From contig JACRQF010000003.1 in the NCBI GenBank assembly GCA_016222825.1, positions 124,001 to 188,000 on the forward strand: 64,000 nucleotides of DNA, written 5' to 3'. The notes below the pieces were generated by a model. It ran no database searches and was not told the origin of the DNA. It worked only from the letters and a program-made list of their open reading frames with translations. Both the position numbers and the translations under genes were made by a program. Positions 36,135 to 46,200 of this stretch are shown in pieces (position 1 is the first letter of the stretch; each line of letters opens with the position of its first letter). The stretch is from Verrucomicrobiota bacterium (GTDB lineage Bacteria; Verrucomicrobiota; Verrucomicrobiia; CAIQCK01).

Positions 36135-36180
36135 TTGGCAGGCGGGCCGGCTGGAGCCGGCACGCCGCGTTCTCGCGCCA
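36135..36180. repeat. GCCGGCTGGAGCCGGC hairpin between dnaK and groES
   Basis: CTTGGCAGGCGGGCCGGCTG... to ...CGCGTTCTCGCGCCAAG: outer arms CTTGGC/GCCAAG and an inner GCCGGCTGGAGCCGGC hairpin. There is no T-run. It may attenuate dnaK transcripts or be one of the palindromic repeats of this genome. Confidence 0.55.
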
Positions 36181-36226
36181 AGCAGTGTTCAGTAAACCAA
36201 AACCAACAGAAGGAGAGTTCATTCGT

Positions 36227-36517
36227 ATGGCACACATCAAACCTCTAGGAGATCGGGTGCTGGTGCAGCCGGTCGAGGAGCAGGAAGTCAAGAAGGGCGG
36301 CATCATCATCCCCGATACCGCCAAGGAAAAACCGCAGGAAGGCAAAGTCATCGCCCTCGGCACCGGCCGGGTGGACGACAAGGGCAAGAAGATCGCCTTT
36401 GAGGTCAAGAAGGGCGACCGCATCCTGATCCCGAAGTATGGTGGTCAGGAAGTGAAGATCGCGGACGAGACCTACCTCCTCATCAAGGAAGAGGACATCC
36501 TCGGTATCATTGAGTAA
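36227..36517 (+). CDS. groES: Co-chaperonin GroES
   Basis: A 96-residue Hsp10. It starts [20 protein letters not shown], preceded by AGAAGGAGAG as Shine-Dalgarno; the frame extends upstream to 36185 but without conservation. The mobile-loop segment [20 protein letters not shown] and the C-terminal [20 protein letters not shown] are typical. It forms the heptameric lid of GroEL. It is 31 bp upstream of groEL and clearly in one operon with it. The region 5' to groES carries no visible CIRCE (TTAGCACTC-N9-GAGTGCTAA) element. Confidence 0.98.
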   Translation: MAHIKPLGDRVLVQPVEEQEVKKGGIIIPDTAKEKPQEGKVIALGTGRVDDKGKKIAFEVKKGDRILIPKYGGQEVKIADETYLLIKEEDILGIIE

Positions 36518-36542
36518 TTTCATCAACCCAAAGAAGGAGTAA

Positions 36543-38189
<1,647 letters not shown>

Positions 38190-38236
38190 TCGCAGCCTGT
38201 AGCGCGGGCCTCCGGCTCGCAAAAGTTGTAAACGTG

Positions 38237-38272
38237 CGGGCGGGACTCGAAAGGGTCCCGCCCGTTTCGTTT
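38237..38272 (+). terminator. Rho-independent terminator of the groESL operon
   Basis: A perfect 10-bp stem CGGGCGGGAC / GTCCCGCCCG with loop TCGAAAGG, followed by TTTCGTTT. It lies 47 bp after the groEL stop and just before the AT-rich gene at 38299. Confidence 0.9.
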
Positions 38273-38298
38273 GCAGGAACGAAAAATAGGGAGAAACC

Positions 38299-39234
38299 AT
38301 GAGCGACTCTCACAAAGCGGTTCTTCACCGTGAACAAGCAACCGAACAAGCCAAAGAATTCAATGACCTCACCAGTTTGCTGAAAGAAGTTATTGATTAC
38401 GGGACTGATCTTATTCCGCGCGCTTACGCGAACAGCCCGAAAGATGGAAAAGCCGCCTGTCTCATTTTCATCCTGCTAAGACAGTGCTTGATGCATCTAG
38501 ATGGTGTGGAGATTCTCGTATTGGCCGGTAATGCTTCCTCTGCAAGGCTGCAACTCCGATCTCTATGGGAAATCACCATTCTTGTAGAATGGATTCTAGC
38601 AAAAGACACTGATGCTAAAATCCGACACTTCTTCGTCGCCAATATCCGAAGGGAAAGACAAAGGCATTTAATCGGCCTGCCAAATACTCCCGAGGCAACA
38701 AAATATCCGGACATCGCGAAGTTCTTGTCTACCTCAGAGGAATTAGTGAGGAGAATTCCCAGTCAAATACAGGTTCTTGACAAGCTTCTTCTTCAACCGG
38801 ATTTGAAACCGGTTGACGATAAGTTCCAAGAATACTACACCAAACATGGTTATGATAAAGATTGGTTTAAAGTCTATGGACTTCCATCCCAATCCATATC
38901 ATTGCGCGCTATTGCTAAGAGCATTAGCAAAGAATTCGAATATACTTGGGTTTATCGCCCCTTTTCGGATGACGTGCATGCGAGTGATATGTGGCGCAGC
39001 ATTCAGTTAGGGGCAGGAAATCGAGTATGGCTTACTCCAATTCGAGAACCACAGGGAATTCCAGAGACAGTTCAATTCGCGATTTCTTTTACTGCACGAT
39101 TATATGAGATGATTCTGAATCAGTATCGACCGAACGAAGCAGCAGATAATTTCAAGAGAAAGAAAGCGGAGTGGGAGCCACGAGTGCGAAAACAATACCA
39201 TGTAACGGTTAACAGAAGACCCTTACACATTTAG
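38299..39234 (+). CDS. DUF5677-like hypothetical protein, probable foreign gene
   Basis: A 311-residue, mostly helical cytoplasmic protein. I believe it belongs with DUF5677-type proteins: a helical core with LRQCLMHLDGVEILVLAGNAS (about 56-78), the RLQLRSLWEITILVEWILAK segment, and an HASD-type motif in DDVHASDMWRSI (about 228). In related proteins a similar helical fold is often found in or near defence and mobile loci; function is unknown. Its composition is strikingly different from the neighbours: many AT-rich codons (AAA, ATA, TTA, AGA) in a genome where third positions are G/C, which suggests recent acquisition. It starts ATG after AGGGAGAAACC (good Shine-Dalgarno), 26 bp after the groESL terminator. 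No integrase or other partner is adjacent. Confidence 0.75.
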   Translation: MSDSHKAVLHREQATEQAKEFNDLTSLLKEVIDYGTDLIPRAYANSPKDGKAACLIFILLRQCLMHLDGVEILVLAGNASSARLQLRSLWEITILVEWILAKDTDAKIRHFFVANIRRERQRHLIGLPNTPEATKYPDIAKFLSTSEELVRRIPSQIQVLDKLLLQPDLKPVDDKFQEYYTKHGYDKDWFKVYGLPSQSISLRAIAKSISKEFEYTWVYRPFSDDVHASDMWRSIQLGAGNRVWLTPIREPQGIPETVQFAISFTARLYEMILNQYRPNEAADNFKRKKAEWEPRVRKQYHVTVNRRPLHI

Positions 39235-39349
39235 CCGGGTCTGCAACCAGCTTTCGCCTTTAGAGTCAGTCCGTGCCCTGGCCAGAAGTTGCTGAACCGT
39301 TGACGTTCCCGCCGCGTGGCCTTTAGCTTTTGGCCCTTCGCAAGCAGAG

Positions 39350-39384
39350 GTCAGAAATCAGAAAACAGAAGTCAGAAGTCGAAA
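39350..39384. repeat. Heptamer array GTCAGAA, 5 units
   Basis: GTCAGAA, ATCAGAA, AACAGAA, GTCAGAA, GTCGAAA. It is intergenic, has the same 7-nt period as the other arrays, and stands alone without a four-helix-bundle gene. Confidence 0.75.
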
Positions 39385-39437
39385 CCGAGGCTCGACGGAG
39401 TCTCACCCCACCGTTGGATCTCGCCGCCGAACAGTCC

Positions 39438-39658
39438 GTTGCGTGCAACGAGCTACCGGTTGCGTGCAACGGGCCATCCGCTGCGCGCAGCGAGTCCCCG
39501 TTGCGCGCAACGAGGTATCCGGCGCACGCAACAGGGCATCCGTTGCGCGCGACGAACGGTCTGTCGGACGCAACAAGCTTCTCGTTGCGCGCAACAGGCT
39601 ATCCGTTGCGTCCGACGCGTTATCCGTTGCGCGCAACGCGCAGCTCGTTGGGGCCGCC
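39438..39658. repeat. 21-bp minisatellite, about 11 units, each with a GTTGCGCGCAAC palindrome
   Basis: Units begin at 39438, 39459, 39480, 39500, 39521, 39542, 39563, 39584, 39605, 39626 and 39647; the period is 21 bp except one unit of 20. Each unit has a 12-bp palindrome of the form GTTGCGCGCAAC (or GTTGCGTGCAAC) and a variable 9-bp spacer such as GAGGTATCC. Because the period is a multiple of 3 without stops, long spurious frames arise on both strands here. I do not call a gene. The rest of the 39235-39943 gap holds only repeats. Confidence 0.88.
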
Positions 39659-39758
39659 GGAAGGCCCGGCGGGGCGGAAAATGGCGTTCCGGAGCCTTCC
39701 GGGAGCCTCCGGTGGCTGTTTTTGACCATTTTTGGCATCCCCAGACCCTTTAGCCTGC

Positions 39759-39879
39759 ATATTTCACACGCCGCACGAAACGCCGACAGGCTGTAGCCGC
39801 CGACGTAAGGAGGCGGACGCATTGCCAGCCACAGCCTTTCCGCCTCCTTACGTCAGCGGCTACGAAACGTGTGAAATAT
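39759..39879. repeat. Nested palindrome: GTAGCC arms within ATATTTCACACG arms
   Basis: Inner arms 39793-39817 and 39839-39863 (25 nt, GTAGCCGCCGACGTAAGGAG type, one mismatch) are nested within outer arms ATATTTCACACG (39759-39770) and CGTGTGAAATAT (39868-39879). The inner arms match the copy in the batA-like gene at 23150-23220. Confidence 0.85.
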
Positions 39880-39943
39880 CCGCGTTAGGGACGGTAAGGC
39901 GACTGGGTTTGGCGAATCAGGCTCTCCCGCAGGGCGAGTGCGG

Positions 39944-40411
39944 CTACGTGCCGATTTTCACGGGTCCGCTGCTGTCGTGTATGGCCAACCCGTAGAGATT
40001 GTCCATCATGACGTCGAGAGCCTTAATCCTGGCTTTCGTCTCCTCGGAGGACATCTGATTGCTTGACGCTCGTTCCGCCGCGTTCCAGTGCTTCCTCAGG
40101 AATGTATAATCCAGAGTGATGTCCTGACCCGGTCGCCAGACGCGCACGGCGCGCAGGAACTGTCCCGCCTCCGCTGCAAAGGTGCGGATGCTGTTTTTCG
40201 CCGCCGTGTTCGCGTCGCTGATGGCGAGAGACTCAGGTTGCGACATCCATTCTTGCAGGTCGGCCGCAGCGGTTTCTATCTTGGCTGCGACCGCAGCGAT
40301 CTTGTCGCGGTCTTCGTAACGGAATTCCCAACTCGTAGAGGGAGGAGTGGCACAACCCGCCGCTGCGAGGACAGCGACGGCCAGAACAGTTTTCATTGCA
40401 TTGTGTTTCAT
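39944..40411 (-). CDS. Putative lipoprotein, unknown
   Basis: A 155-residue protein. The start at 40411 (MKHNAM) or 40396 (MKTVL) gives a lipoprotein signal peptide: MKTVLAVAVLAAAGCATPP, with lipobox LAAAGC, so Cys would be lipidated. The rest is helical (EDRDKIAAVAAKIETAAADL, then SSEETKARIKALDVMMDNLY) with no family I recognise. It would sit on the periplasmic face of the inner or outer membrane. The frame is open upstream into a remnant that matches the start of the 57-residue gene at 42085-42258, so the lipoprotein gene may have captured that gene's leader and promoter. Confidence 0.7.
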   Translation of the reverse strand: MKHNAMKTVLAVAVLAAAGCATPPSTSWEFRYEDRDKIAAVAAKIETAAADLQEWMSQPESLAISDANTAAKNSIRTFAAEAGQFLRAVRVWRPGQDITLDYTFLRKHWNAAERASSNQMSSEETKARIKALDVMMDNLYGLAIHDSSGPVKIGT

Positions 40412-40450
40412 CGGGGACCTTTCGTGAAGCGATGCAGGGAGGGCCGTGAT

Positions 40451-40513
40451 TACCAATTCACCGTAGGCGCAAACGCTGCGAATGCCGTGCAGTGCTGCTT
40501 TCATCTTTTTCAC
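40451..40513 (-). pseudogene. Truncated copy of the 57-residue small gene
   Basis: From GTG 40513 the frame reads VKKMKAALHGIRSVCAYGEL-V, matching the first 21 residues of the protein at 42085-42258 (MKKMKKSLHGGRSVCTLGEL-V). The preceding GGAGACGGTT and about 150 bp of leader are also homologous. After GELV the similarity stops, and the frame runs without a stop codon into the lipoprotein (34 codons before its MKHNAM). Confidence 0.65.
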
Positions 40514-40660
40514 AACCGTCTCCTGCGCGCTGTCGTTTTTCTCGGTGCGGTGGAAAGTTCCCTGGCTGCCGCGCAGCCGCGCCCCGATTCCACCATGCGA
40601 GCCATAGACTACACAATCGGCAAGCGAATGGTATTCAGGAAGAACCCGACGCCGGTGTAA
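40514..40660 (-). promoter_or_regulatory. Leader shared with 42259-42415
   Basis: Reading toward the remnant, GGGTTCTTCCTGAAT is followed 20 bp later by GTAGTCT, then CATGGTGGAATCGGG and, near the start codon, GGAGACGGTT. The other leader has the same order and the same 20-bp spacing. GAAT-N20-GTAGTCT may be the promoter, though it does not match a sigma-70 consensus. Confidence 0.5.
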
Positions 40661-40950
40661 GGAGAAAGCCCGACGCGTCGGAAACAGGCTGCCGCCAAAC
40701 GACACGGGGAAGCGGTGGTAGCCGCTGAACATCGCCGGAAGGGCGCGGGATGGAAGGCGACTCGGCGGAGCTTCGCTCCATCGTTGGGCGGTTTGCGTTG
40801 CTCCGCGTCCTCTGCGCCTTTGAGTTGAACTCCGCCATCGTCATCGTCAGCCGGGATAGGTCGTCCCGTCCGTCTTTCACGCGGCCAAGAGGCTTTCCAA
40901 ACGCGGCGGCGTTTGGTAGCGTCGCGCCAACACCGAAAGGAGCGTGACGC

Positions 40951-41847
40951 ATGCAGGTATCCAGACGCGGTTGGTTGAAGAATGCGGGTGTGGCGTGTCT
41001 TGGCGCGGCGTCAGGCGGGTTGGCAGCGGCGCAGTTGCTCGTGCCGCAGGAGGGGACGGTGCGCGACCGGCTGTGGGTCTTCTGTTGCGCGGCGAACAGC
41101 GACTTCCCCCACATCGGCCGCCGCTCGGTGATGTCGCCGGCCGAGGGGGCGTTCTTCCTCGGCGTGCCGAACATCATCATGGTGCAGTCGAGCACGAAGG
41201 AGGCGCCCTACGGACGGCTGGAGCCGCCGTTCGCCCAGCACACGGTCGCGCTGCGTCCGCTCAAGCGCGTCGTCTGGTCGGTGGTCGGGTCGGGCGGGTT
41301 CAACGCCCCGGCGGAGACGGAAGAGGTGCTGGCGCTGCCCAAGACGACGCCGAACTTCGCCGGCGTGATGCTCGACGATTTCTTCACCGGCCGCAGCGAC
41401 GGGAAACGGGCGCAGTTGACTCCCGACGAACTGAAATCCATTCGCCAGCGGCTCAAGCAGTGCAACCCGAAGTTCGACATCATGGCGACGTTCTACGTGA
41501 AGCATTTCACGCTGCCGCTGCAGGACTATCTCGGGATGATTGACGTGCTGACGCTCTGGAACGGCGACTCGGCGGACTTGGTGAACCTCGAAGCCAACTT
41601 CGCGAAGGTGGAACAGGCCGCGCCGAAAGCGCGCAAGATGCTCGGTTGCTACGTGGTGGACTACAAGCGCAAGACCGGCGTGCCGGTGGATATGATGCGG
41701 CACCAATGCGAAACCGGTCTGCGCTGGCTGCGGCAGGGGAAGATCGAGGGCATCATCTTCCTGGGCAACACCACGATGGACTTGGGCTTCGAGTCCGTGG
41801 AGTGGACGCGGCAGTGGATCGCCAAGGTGGGCGGCGAGAAGCTGTAA
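40951..41847 (+). CDS. Tat-type exported protein, putative TIM-barrel
   Basis: A 298-residue protein starting after AAAGGAG. The N-terminus (SRRGWLKNAGVACLGAASGG then AAAQLL) is a twin-arginine signal. The body alternates strands and helices as in a TIM barrel: RLWVFCCAANSDFP, NFAGVMLDDFFTGRSDGK (acidic loop), FDIMATFYVKHFTLPL, IDVLTLWNGDSADL, KMLGCYVVDYKRKTGVP and GIIFLGNTTMDLGF. The Asp pair in VMLDDFF is a candidate for catalysis or metal binding. Similar uncharacterised exported proteins occur beside glycan-degradation genes in verrucomicrobia. I do not recognise a named family. Confidence 0.7.
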   Translation: MQVSRRGWLKNAGVACLGAASGGLAAAQLLVPQEGTVRDRLWVFCCAANSDFPHIGRRSVMSPAEGAFFLGVPNIIMVQSSTKEAPYGRLEPPFAQHTVALRPLKRVVWSVVGSGGFNAPAETEEVLALPKTTPNFAGVMLDDFFTGRSDGKRAQLTPDELKSIRQRLKQCNPKFDIMATFYVKHFTLPLQDYLGMIDVLTLWNGDSADLVNLEANFAKVEQAAPKARKMLGCYVVDYKRKTGVPVDMMRHQCETGLRWLRQGKIEGIIFLGNTTMDLGFESVEWTRQWIAKVGGEKL

Positions 41848-41886
41848 GCCGTCTCCCCTCCCCCGCGGCGCGCCGCCGGCCGGCGG

Positions 41887-42066
41887 TTACTTGGCGGCGC
41901 GCTTGCTGCGGGAGTTGGGCGTGCGCCGTGTTTCCCGGCTGAACGGCAGCGGATCGAGCGCCTCCTCGCGCGGGTCTGGCGATTCGCGGTGACGAATCCT
42001 ATAGAGGCAGTGGACGATTTCCTCCGGCAGGGAGTAGCCCATCGGTGATTCGGGTGTTGTGAACAT
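41887..42066 (-). CDS. Small 59-residue protein, second gene of a two-gene unit
   Basis: A 59-codon frame starting MFTTPESPMGYSLPEEIVH and ending with a Lys/Arg-rich tail (RRTPNSRSKRAAK). A GGAG lies 10-12 nt upstream of the ATG, within the 18-bp gap after the preceding 57-residue gene. It is hydrophilic, with acidic patches then a basic C-terminus, and no membrane segment. No family is recognised. Support comes from the Shine-Dalgarno, tight spacing and lack of any overlapping gene in 41848-42466. Confidence 0.5.
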   Translation of the reverse strand: MFTTPESPMGYSLPEEIVHCLYRIRHRESPDPREEALDPLPFSRETRRTPNSRSKRAAK

Positions 42067-42084
42067 GCGCGGGTGTCTCCGGAT

Positions 42085-42258
42085 TTAGCGATGCGAATGC
42101 GTCGGCCGGCCTAGGTGAACGCCACGGCTGCCCAAGACCGTGCTGATAAGCTTCATCGCGGTGGCGCGGTTGGGGCTGACATCGTAGGCCAGAGTCACCA
42201 ACTCACCCAGGGTGCAAACGCTGCGACCACCATGCAGGGACTTCTTCATTTTCTTCAT
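42085..42258 (-). CDS. Small 57-residue protein with a duplicated leader and paralogous remnant
   Basis: A 57-codon frame starting MKKMKKSLHGGRSVCTLGEL, then VTLAYDVSPNRATAMKLIST and ending PTHSHR. GGAGACGGTT directly precedes the ATG. It is strongly supported by the remnant at 40451-40513, which conserves the first 21 residues, the Shine-Dalgarno and the long leader, implying selection or a common mobile origin. The core (VCTLGELVTLAYDVSPNRAT) looks like a small helical fold. Function is unknown; a short regulatory or toxin/antitoxin-like role is possible but there is no direct evidence. Followed 18 bp later by the 59-residue gene. Confidence 0.6.
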   Translation of the reverse strand: MKKMKKSLHGGRSVCTLGELVTLAYDVSPNRATAMKLISTVLGSRGVHLGRPTHSHR

Positions 42259-42415
42259 AACCGTCTCCAGTTCGCTGTTGTTCGTTCGTTGCCGACGGGT
42301 TGTTCGCTGGCTGTCGCCCAGCGCATGGTCTCGGCTTCACCACGCGCACAGGAGACTACGCCACGGGCGAATTCATTTCATTCGGGGAGAACCCGGTTTT
42401 GGGCTAAGAAGGAAA
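42259..42415 (-). promoter_or_regulatory. Long leader and putative promoter of the 57/59-residue gene pair
   Basis: Reading on the minus strand: GGGTTCTCCCCGAAT, 20 bp, GTAGTCT, CGTGGTGAAGCCG, then about 90 bp to GGAGACGGTT and ATG. It is homologous without gaps for about 50 bp to the leader at 40514-40660. Confidence 0.5.
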
Positions 42416-42466
42416 CCTAACGCGGCATCGGGAGCCAGCGCGCGGAATCAGGCGGCGGGCCGGCGG

Positions 42467-43180
42467 TTAATTCGGCGGCGGCATGGGGTGGGCGATCTTG
42501 ATGAAGTTCTGCCGGAGGTCGAAGCCGACGTGCTTGCCCTGCTTGTTGACGTAGCGGTCGGGTTTCCACGTGGGGCTTTGGTCGTTGTGGCAACGCGTGC
42601 AGCTCTGGAAGGCGGGGTAAATGAGGCCGGCGCGGATGGCGTTCTGGCGGTCTTCCATCGTGATGATGGTGTAGCAGGTCTTCAACGGGCGCGAGAAAGG
42701 ATTGAGCACGTCCGCCAGGCTGCGCTGGGCCAGGGGGGTCTCCACGGTAAGTTCGCTGGTGGTCTTGGGGACGTAGTTCTTGGCGGGGCCGTGGCAGGAT
42801 TCACAGACGACGCCGTCTTCGGGCTTGATCATCGTGGTCTGGAGCTGCTCGGTCCAGTTGTAAGCGGTGGAGTGGCACTTCAGGCACTTGCCGCTGGCCT
42901 GCGGGTTGGCGATGCCGAGCCTGGCGGCGATAGCCTTGCTTTCGGGCGTGCCGAGTATGGCAAAAGCCCTGGAGTGAGGGCCGGCCTGCCATTTGTTGAA
43001 CTGGCCGCCCACTTTCTTTGCGTTGTGACACTTCGAGCAGTCGCTGATGCCGATGTATTTGGCGGGATCGCGGACAGCGGAGGGATCCGGGTCGGCGGCA
43101 CAGACCGTCCCCGCAGCCCACGCAACTGCAAAGCCTGTGCTAACGACAGCAGCCCAACTGTTCCATGCAAAGCGAACCAT
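42467..43180 (-). CDS. Exported tetraheme c-type cytochrome (c554-like)
   Basis: A 237-residue protein (start MVRFAWNSW at 43180; the frame is open further but without a better signal). After a signal peptide (WAAVVSTGFAVAWAAGTVCA) come four CxxCH heme-binding motifs: CSKCH (about 48), CLKCH (about 103), CESCH (about 130) and CTRCH (about 200). The spacing and the YIGISDCSKCH-NAKKVG and DGVVCESCHGPAKNY segments fit the cytochrome c554/NrfB-like multiheme family. It would carry electrons in the periplasm. The redox partner is unknown. It follows uvrA by 65 bp on the same strand, but a functional link is unlikely. Confidence 0.88.
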   Translation of the reverse strand: MVRFAWNSWAAVVSTGFAVAWAAGTVCAADPDPSAVRDPAKYIGISDCSKCHNAKKVGGQFNKWQAGPHSRAFAILGTPESKAIAARLGIANPQASGKCLKCHSTAYNWTEQLQTTMIKPEDGVVCESCHGPAKNYVPKTTSELTVETPLAQRSLADVLNPFSRPLKTCYTIITMEDRQNAIRAGLIYPAFQSCTRCHNDQSPTWKPDRYVNKQGKHVGFDLRQNFIKIAHPMPPPN

Positions 43181-43245
43181 GACGGCTACGATAATCGCAC
43201 AACCAGCGGCGGGCGAGCCGGAAATGCCGCAAGTTCGCTCTCGCA

Positions 43246-46200
43246 TCAGCGCCCGTGTGTCCTCAGGAATGCCTTCAGGATTCGCGTCGTATGGCTGCGC
43301 GCGCCGTCGCGGATGATTTCCTCCGGCGCGCCGAGCGCCACCACGCGCCCGCCGGCCTCGCCGCCTTCGGGGCCGAGGTCAATGATGTGGTCGGCCTCGG
43401 CGATGATGTCGAGGTTGTGCTCGATCACCACCAGCGTGTTGCCGGCGTCCACGAGGCGGTGCAGCACCTCGATGAGCCGCGCCACGTCCGCCATGTGCAG
43501 GCCCACCGTCGGCTCGTCGAGAATGTAGAGCGTCCGGCCCTGCGTCGGCTTCGCCAGCTCCGTCACCAGCTTGATGCGCTGCGCCTCGCCACCGCTCAGC
43601 GTCGGGCTTTGCTGGCCGAGCGTGAGGTAGTCGAGGCCCACGTCGTGCAACAGCGAGAGCGGTCGCGTCAGGAACGGCTCCGCCTTGAAGAACCCCAGAG
43701 CTTCCTCGACGCTCATCGCCAGCACGTCGGCGATGCACTTGCCTTTGAAGCGGATGTCCTGTGTCTCCGGAGTGAATCGCCGGCCGCCGCATTCGTCGCA
43801 CGGCACGCGCACGTCGGGCAGGAAGCTCATCGCGATGCGCTTGATCCCCTGCCCTTCGCAGACGTCGCAGCGTCCGCCGCCGCGCTGGGTCGGGACGTTG
43901 AACGAGAACCGCTCCGGCCCGTAGCCGCGCATCTTCGCCTCCGGCACCTGTGCGAACAGCCGCCGGATGTCGTCGTAGAACCCGACGTAGGTCGCCGGGC
44001 ATGAGCGCGGCGTCTTGCCGATAGGCGTCTGGTCTACCTCCAGCACGCGGCGGATGTCGGGAGGCAGAACGACGCGATTCTCCTTCCGCTCCGAACTGTA
44101 GCGGCGGTCTCCGACCGCCGTCTCCGCCCCGTGCAGCAACACATCCCGCACGAGCGTGCTCTTGCCGCTGCCGCTGACACCCGTTACCACCGTGAACCGT
44201 CCCAGCGGGAACTTCACCGCCAGCTTCTTCAGGTTGTGCAACGTCGCGCCGTGCACTTCGACGAACTTCTCCGCCACGCCACGGCGGGGCTGCGTCGGAT
44301 GTTGCATCGGATTGCGGAGAAACTGGCCGGTCACCGATTCCGGCGTCCGAATGACTTCCTTCGGCGTGCCTGCCGCCACCAGTTTACCGCCGTGGATGCC
44401 CGCGCCGGGACCGAGGTCAACCAGGTGCTCGGCGGCGCGGATCGTCGTCTCATCGTGCTCAACCACGACGACCGTGTTGCCTTTCTCGCGCAGCTTCTTC
44501 AGCGTCCGCAGCAGCATCTCGTCATCACGCGGGTGCAGGCCGATGGTCGGCTCGTCGAGGATGTAGCAGACGCCGCGCAGGTTCGAGCCGAGCTGCGCCG
44601 CAAGCCGGATGCGCTGGCTCTCGCCGCCGCTGAGCGTCGTGGCGCTGCGGTCGAGCGCAAGATAGCCGAGGCCGACCTCTTCAAGGAACGTCAGCCGCGA
44701 CCGCATTTCAGCAACCATGTCGCGGGCGATCTCGCGCTCGCGGCCCGCCAGCTTGAAGCCGTCGAGATAACGATGGAAGTCGCTGGCCGGCATGGCGGTC
44801 AACGCGGCGATATTGTTGCCGCGCAGCCGCACGGCCCGCGCCACCGGATTCAGCCGCGCGCCCTCGCACGTCGCGCACGGTTCCTCGCCGCCTTCCCACC
44901 ATGCGTTCCACACTGCTTCCTCGCCAGTCTGCTCCTCATCCACGCCACGCATCGCCAAGCCGAACCCGTAGCACTCCGGGCACCAGCCGTGGCGCGAGTT
45001 GAACGAGAAGAGGCGCGGGTCGAGTTCCTCGAAGCTACGGCTGCATTTCGGGCAGGCGCGCTTGGTCGAGAAGACGACATCCTTCCGGCGCGGCGCCGCG
45101 ACCAGCAGTGTGCCGTTACCGAACTCCAGCGCCCGCTCGACCAGTTGCGTCAGCCGCCGGTTTGCGCCGTTGACCACGGGCCGCGCGATGACGAGGTCAA
45201 TGTCGTGCTCCTTGAACCGGTCGAGCCGCGGGAAGTTCGCGCTCGGCAGATAGCCGCCGTCCACGCGCAACTGCTCGATGCCCTTGCGCGCGGCCCATTC
45301 GGCGAGGTCGAGGTAGAAACCCTTGCGGGCGCGCACGCGCGGCGCGAGCAACTCGATTTGCCCGCCACGCCAGCCTTTCGCGATGGCCGCCACGACCGCG
45401 TCCACCGTCTGCGGCTCGATGGCGACGTTGCAGTCGGGGCAGAACTGCGTGCCGAGCTTGGCGAAGAGCAGCCGCAGGAAATGATAGATCTCGGTGACTG
45501 TTGCCACGGTGCTCTTGCGCCCGCCGCGGCTGGTTCGTTGCTCGATGGCCACCGTCGGCGGCACGCCGGTGACGAGGTCCACATCCGGCCGCGTCGCCGG
45601 CTCAATGAACTGCCGCGCATAGGCGTTGAGCGTTTCGAGGTAGCGCCGCTGGCCTTCGTTGAAGAGCAGGTCGAACGCGAGCGTGCTCTTGCCGCTGCCG
45701 CTGACGCCGGTGATGACGGTAAACCGGTCGCGCGGGATGCTGACGCTGAGGTCGCGGAGGTTGTGCTCGCGGGCGCGAACGATTTCGATGGAGTCGTTGA
45801 CTGTAGGCCGCGTCCCCGACGCGGCGAGTTTTGCGATTACGGCGCCCGGTCGGGGACCGGGCCTACAATCTCGCAGCGCCGTTCCCGTATGCGACGCCTT
45901 GCACGCCATCACCTGCTCCGGCGTTCCCTCCACCACAACACGCCCGCCTTCGTCGCCGCCTTCGGGGCCGAGGTCAATCACCCAGTCGGCGTTGTGGATC
46001 ACGTCGAGGTGATGCTCAATGACGATAAGAGAATGGCCTCGTTCCAGCAGCCGCTCGAACGCCATCAGCAGCGTCTGGATGTCGTCGAGGTGCAGGCCGG
46101 TTGTCGGCTCGTCGAAGAGGAACAACGTCTTCTCGGACTTCACCTCGGCGAGATGGCCGGCGAGCTTGAGCCGCTGCGATTCGCCGCCGCTGAGCGTGGT

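Noticed and set aside
36131-36226. CIRCE operator upstream of groES
   Set aside because: No TTAGCACTC-N9-GAGTGCTAA dyad; only a GC-rich palindrome.
34076-36235. A 719-codon open frame on the minus strand across dnaK
   Set aside because: It is the antisense of dnaK, produced by G/C-rich third positions; its translation is His/Leu/Val/Arg-biased without domains.
39438-39658. Possible CRISPR array
   Set aside because: Units are 21 bp with a 12-bp imperfect dyad and 9-bp spacers; there is no conserved 24-40 bp repeat, no 30-bp spacers and no cas genes.
39316-39822. Overlapping frames on both strands in the minisatellite, with 7-residue repeats such as CAQQAIR
   Set aside because: A 21-bp period without stops creates open frames on several strands at once; no Shine-Dalgarno and no homology, so not called as genes.
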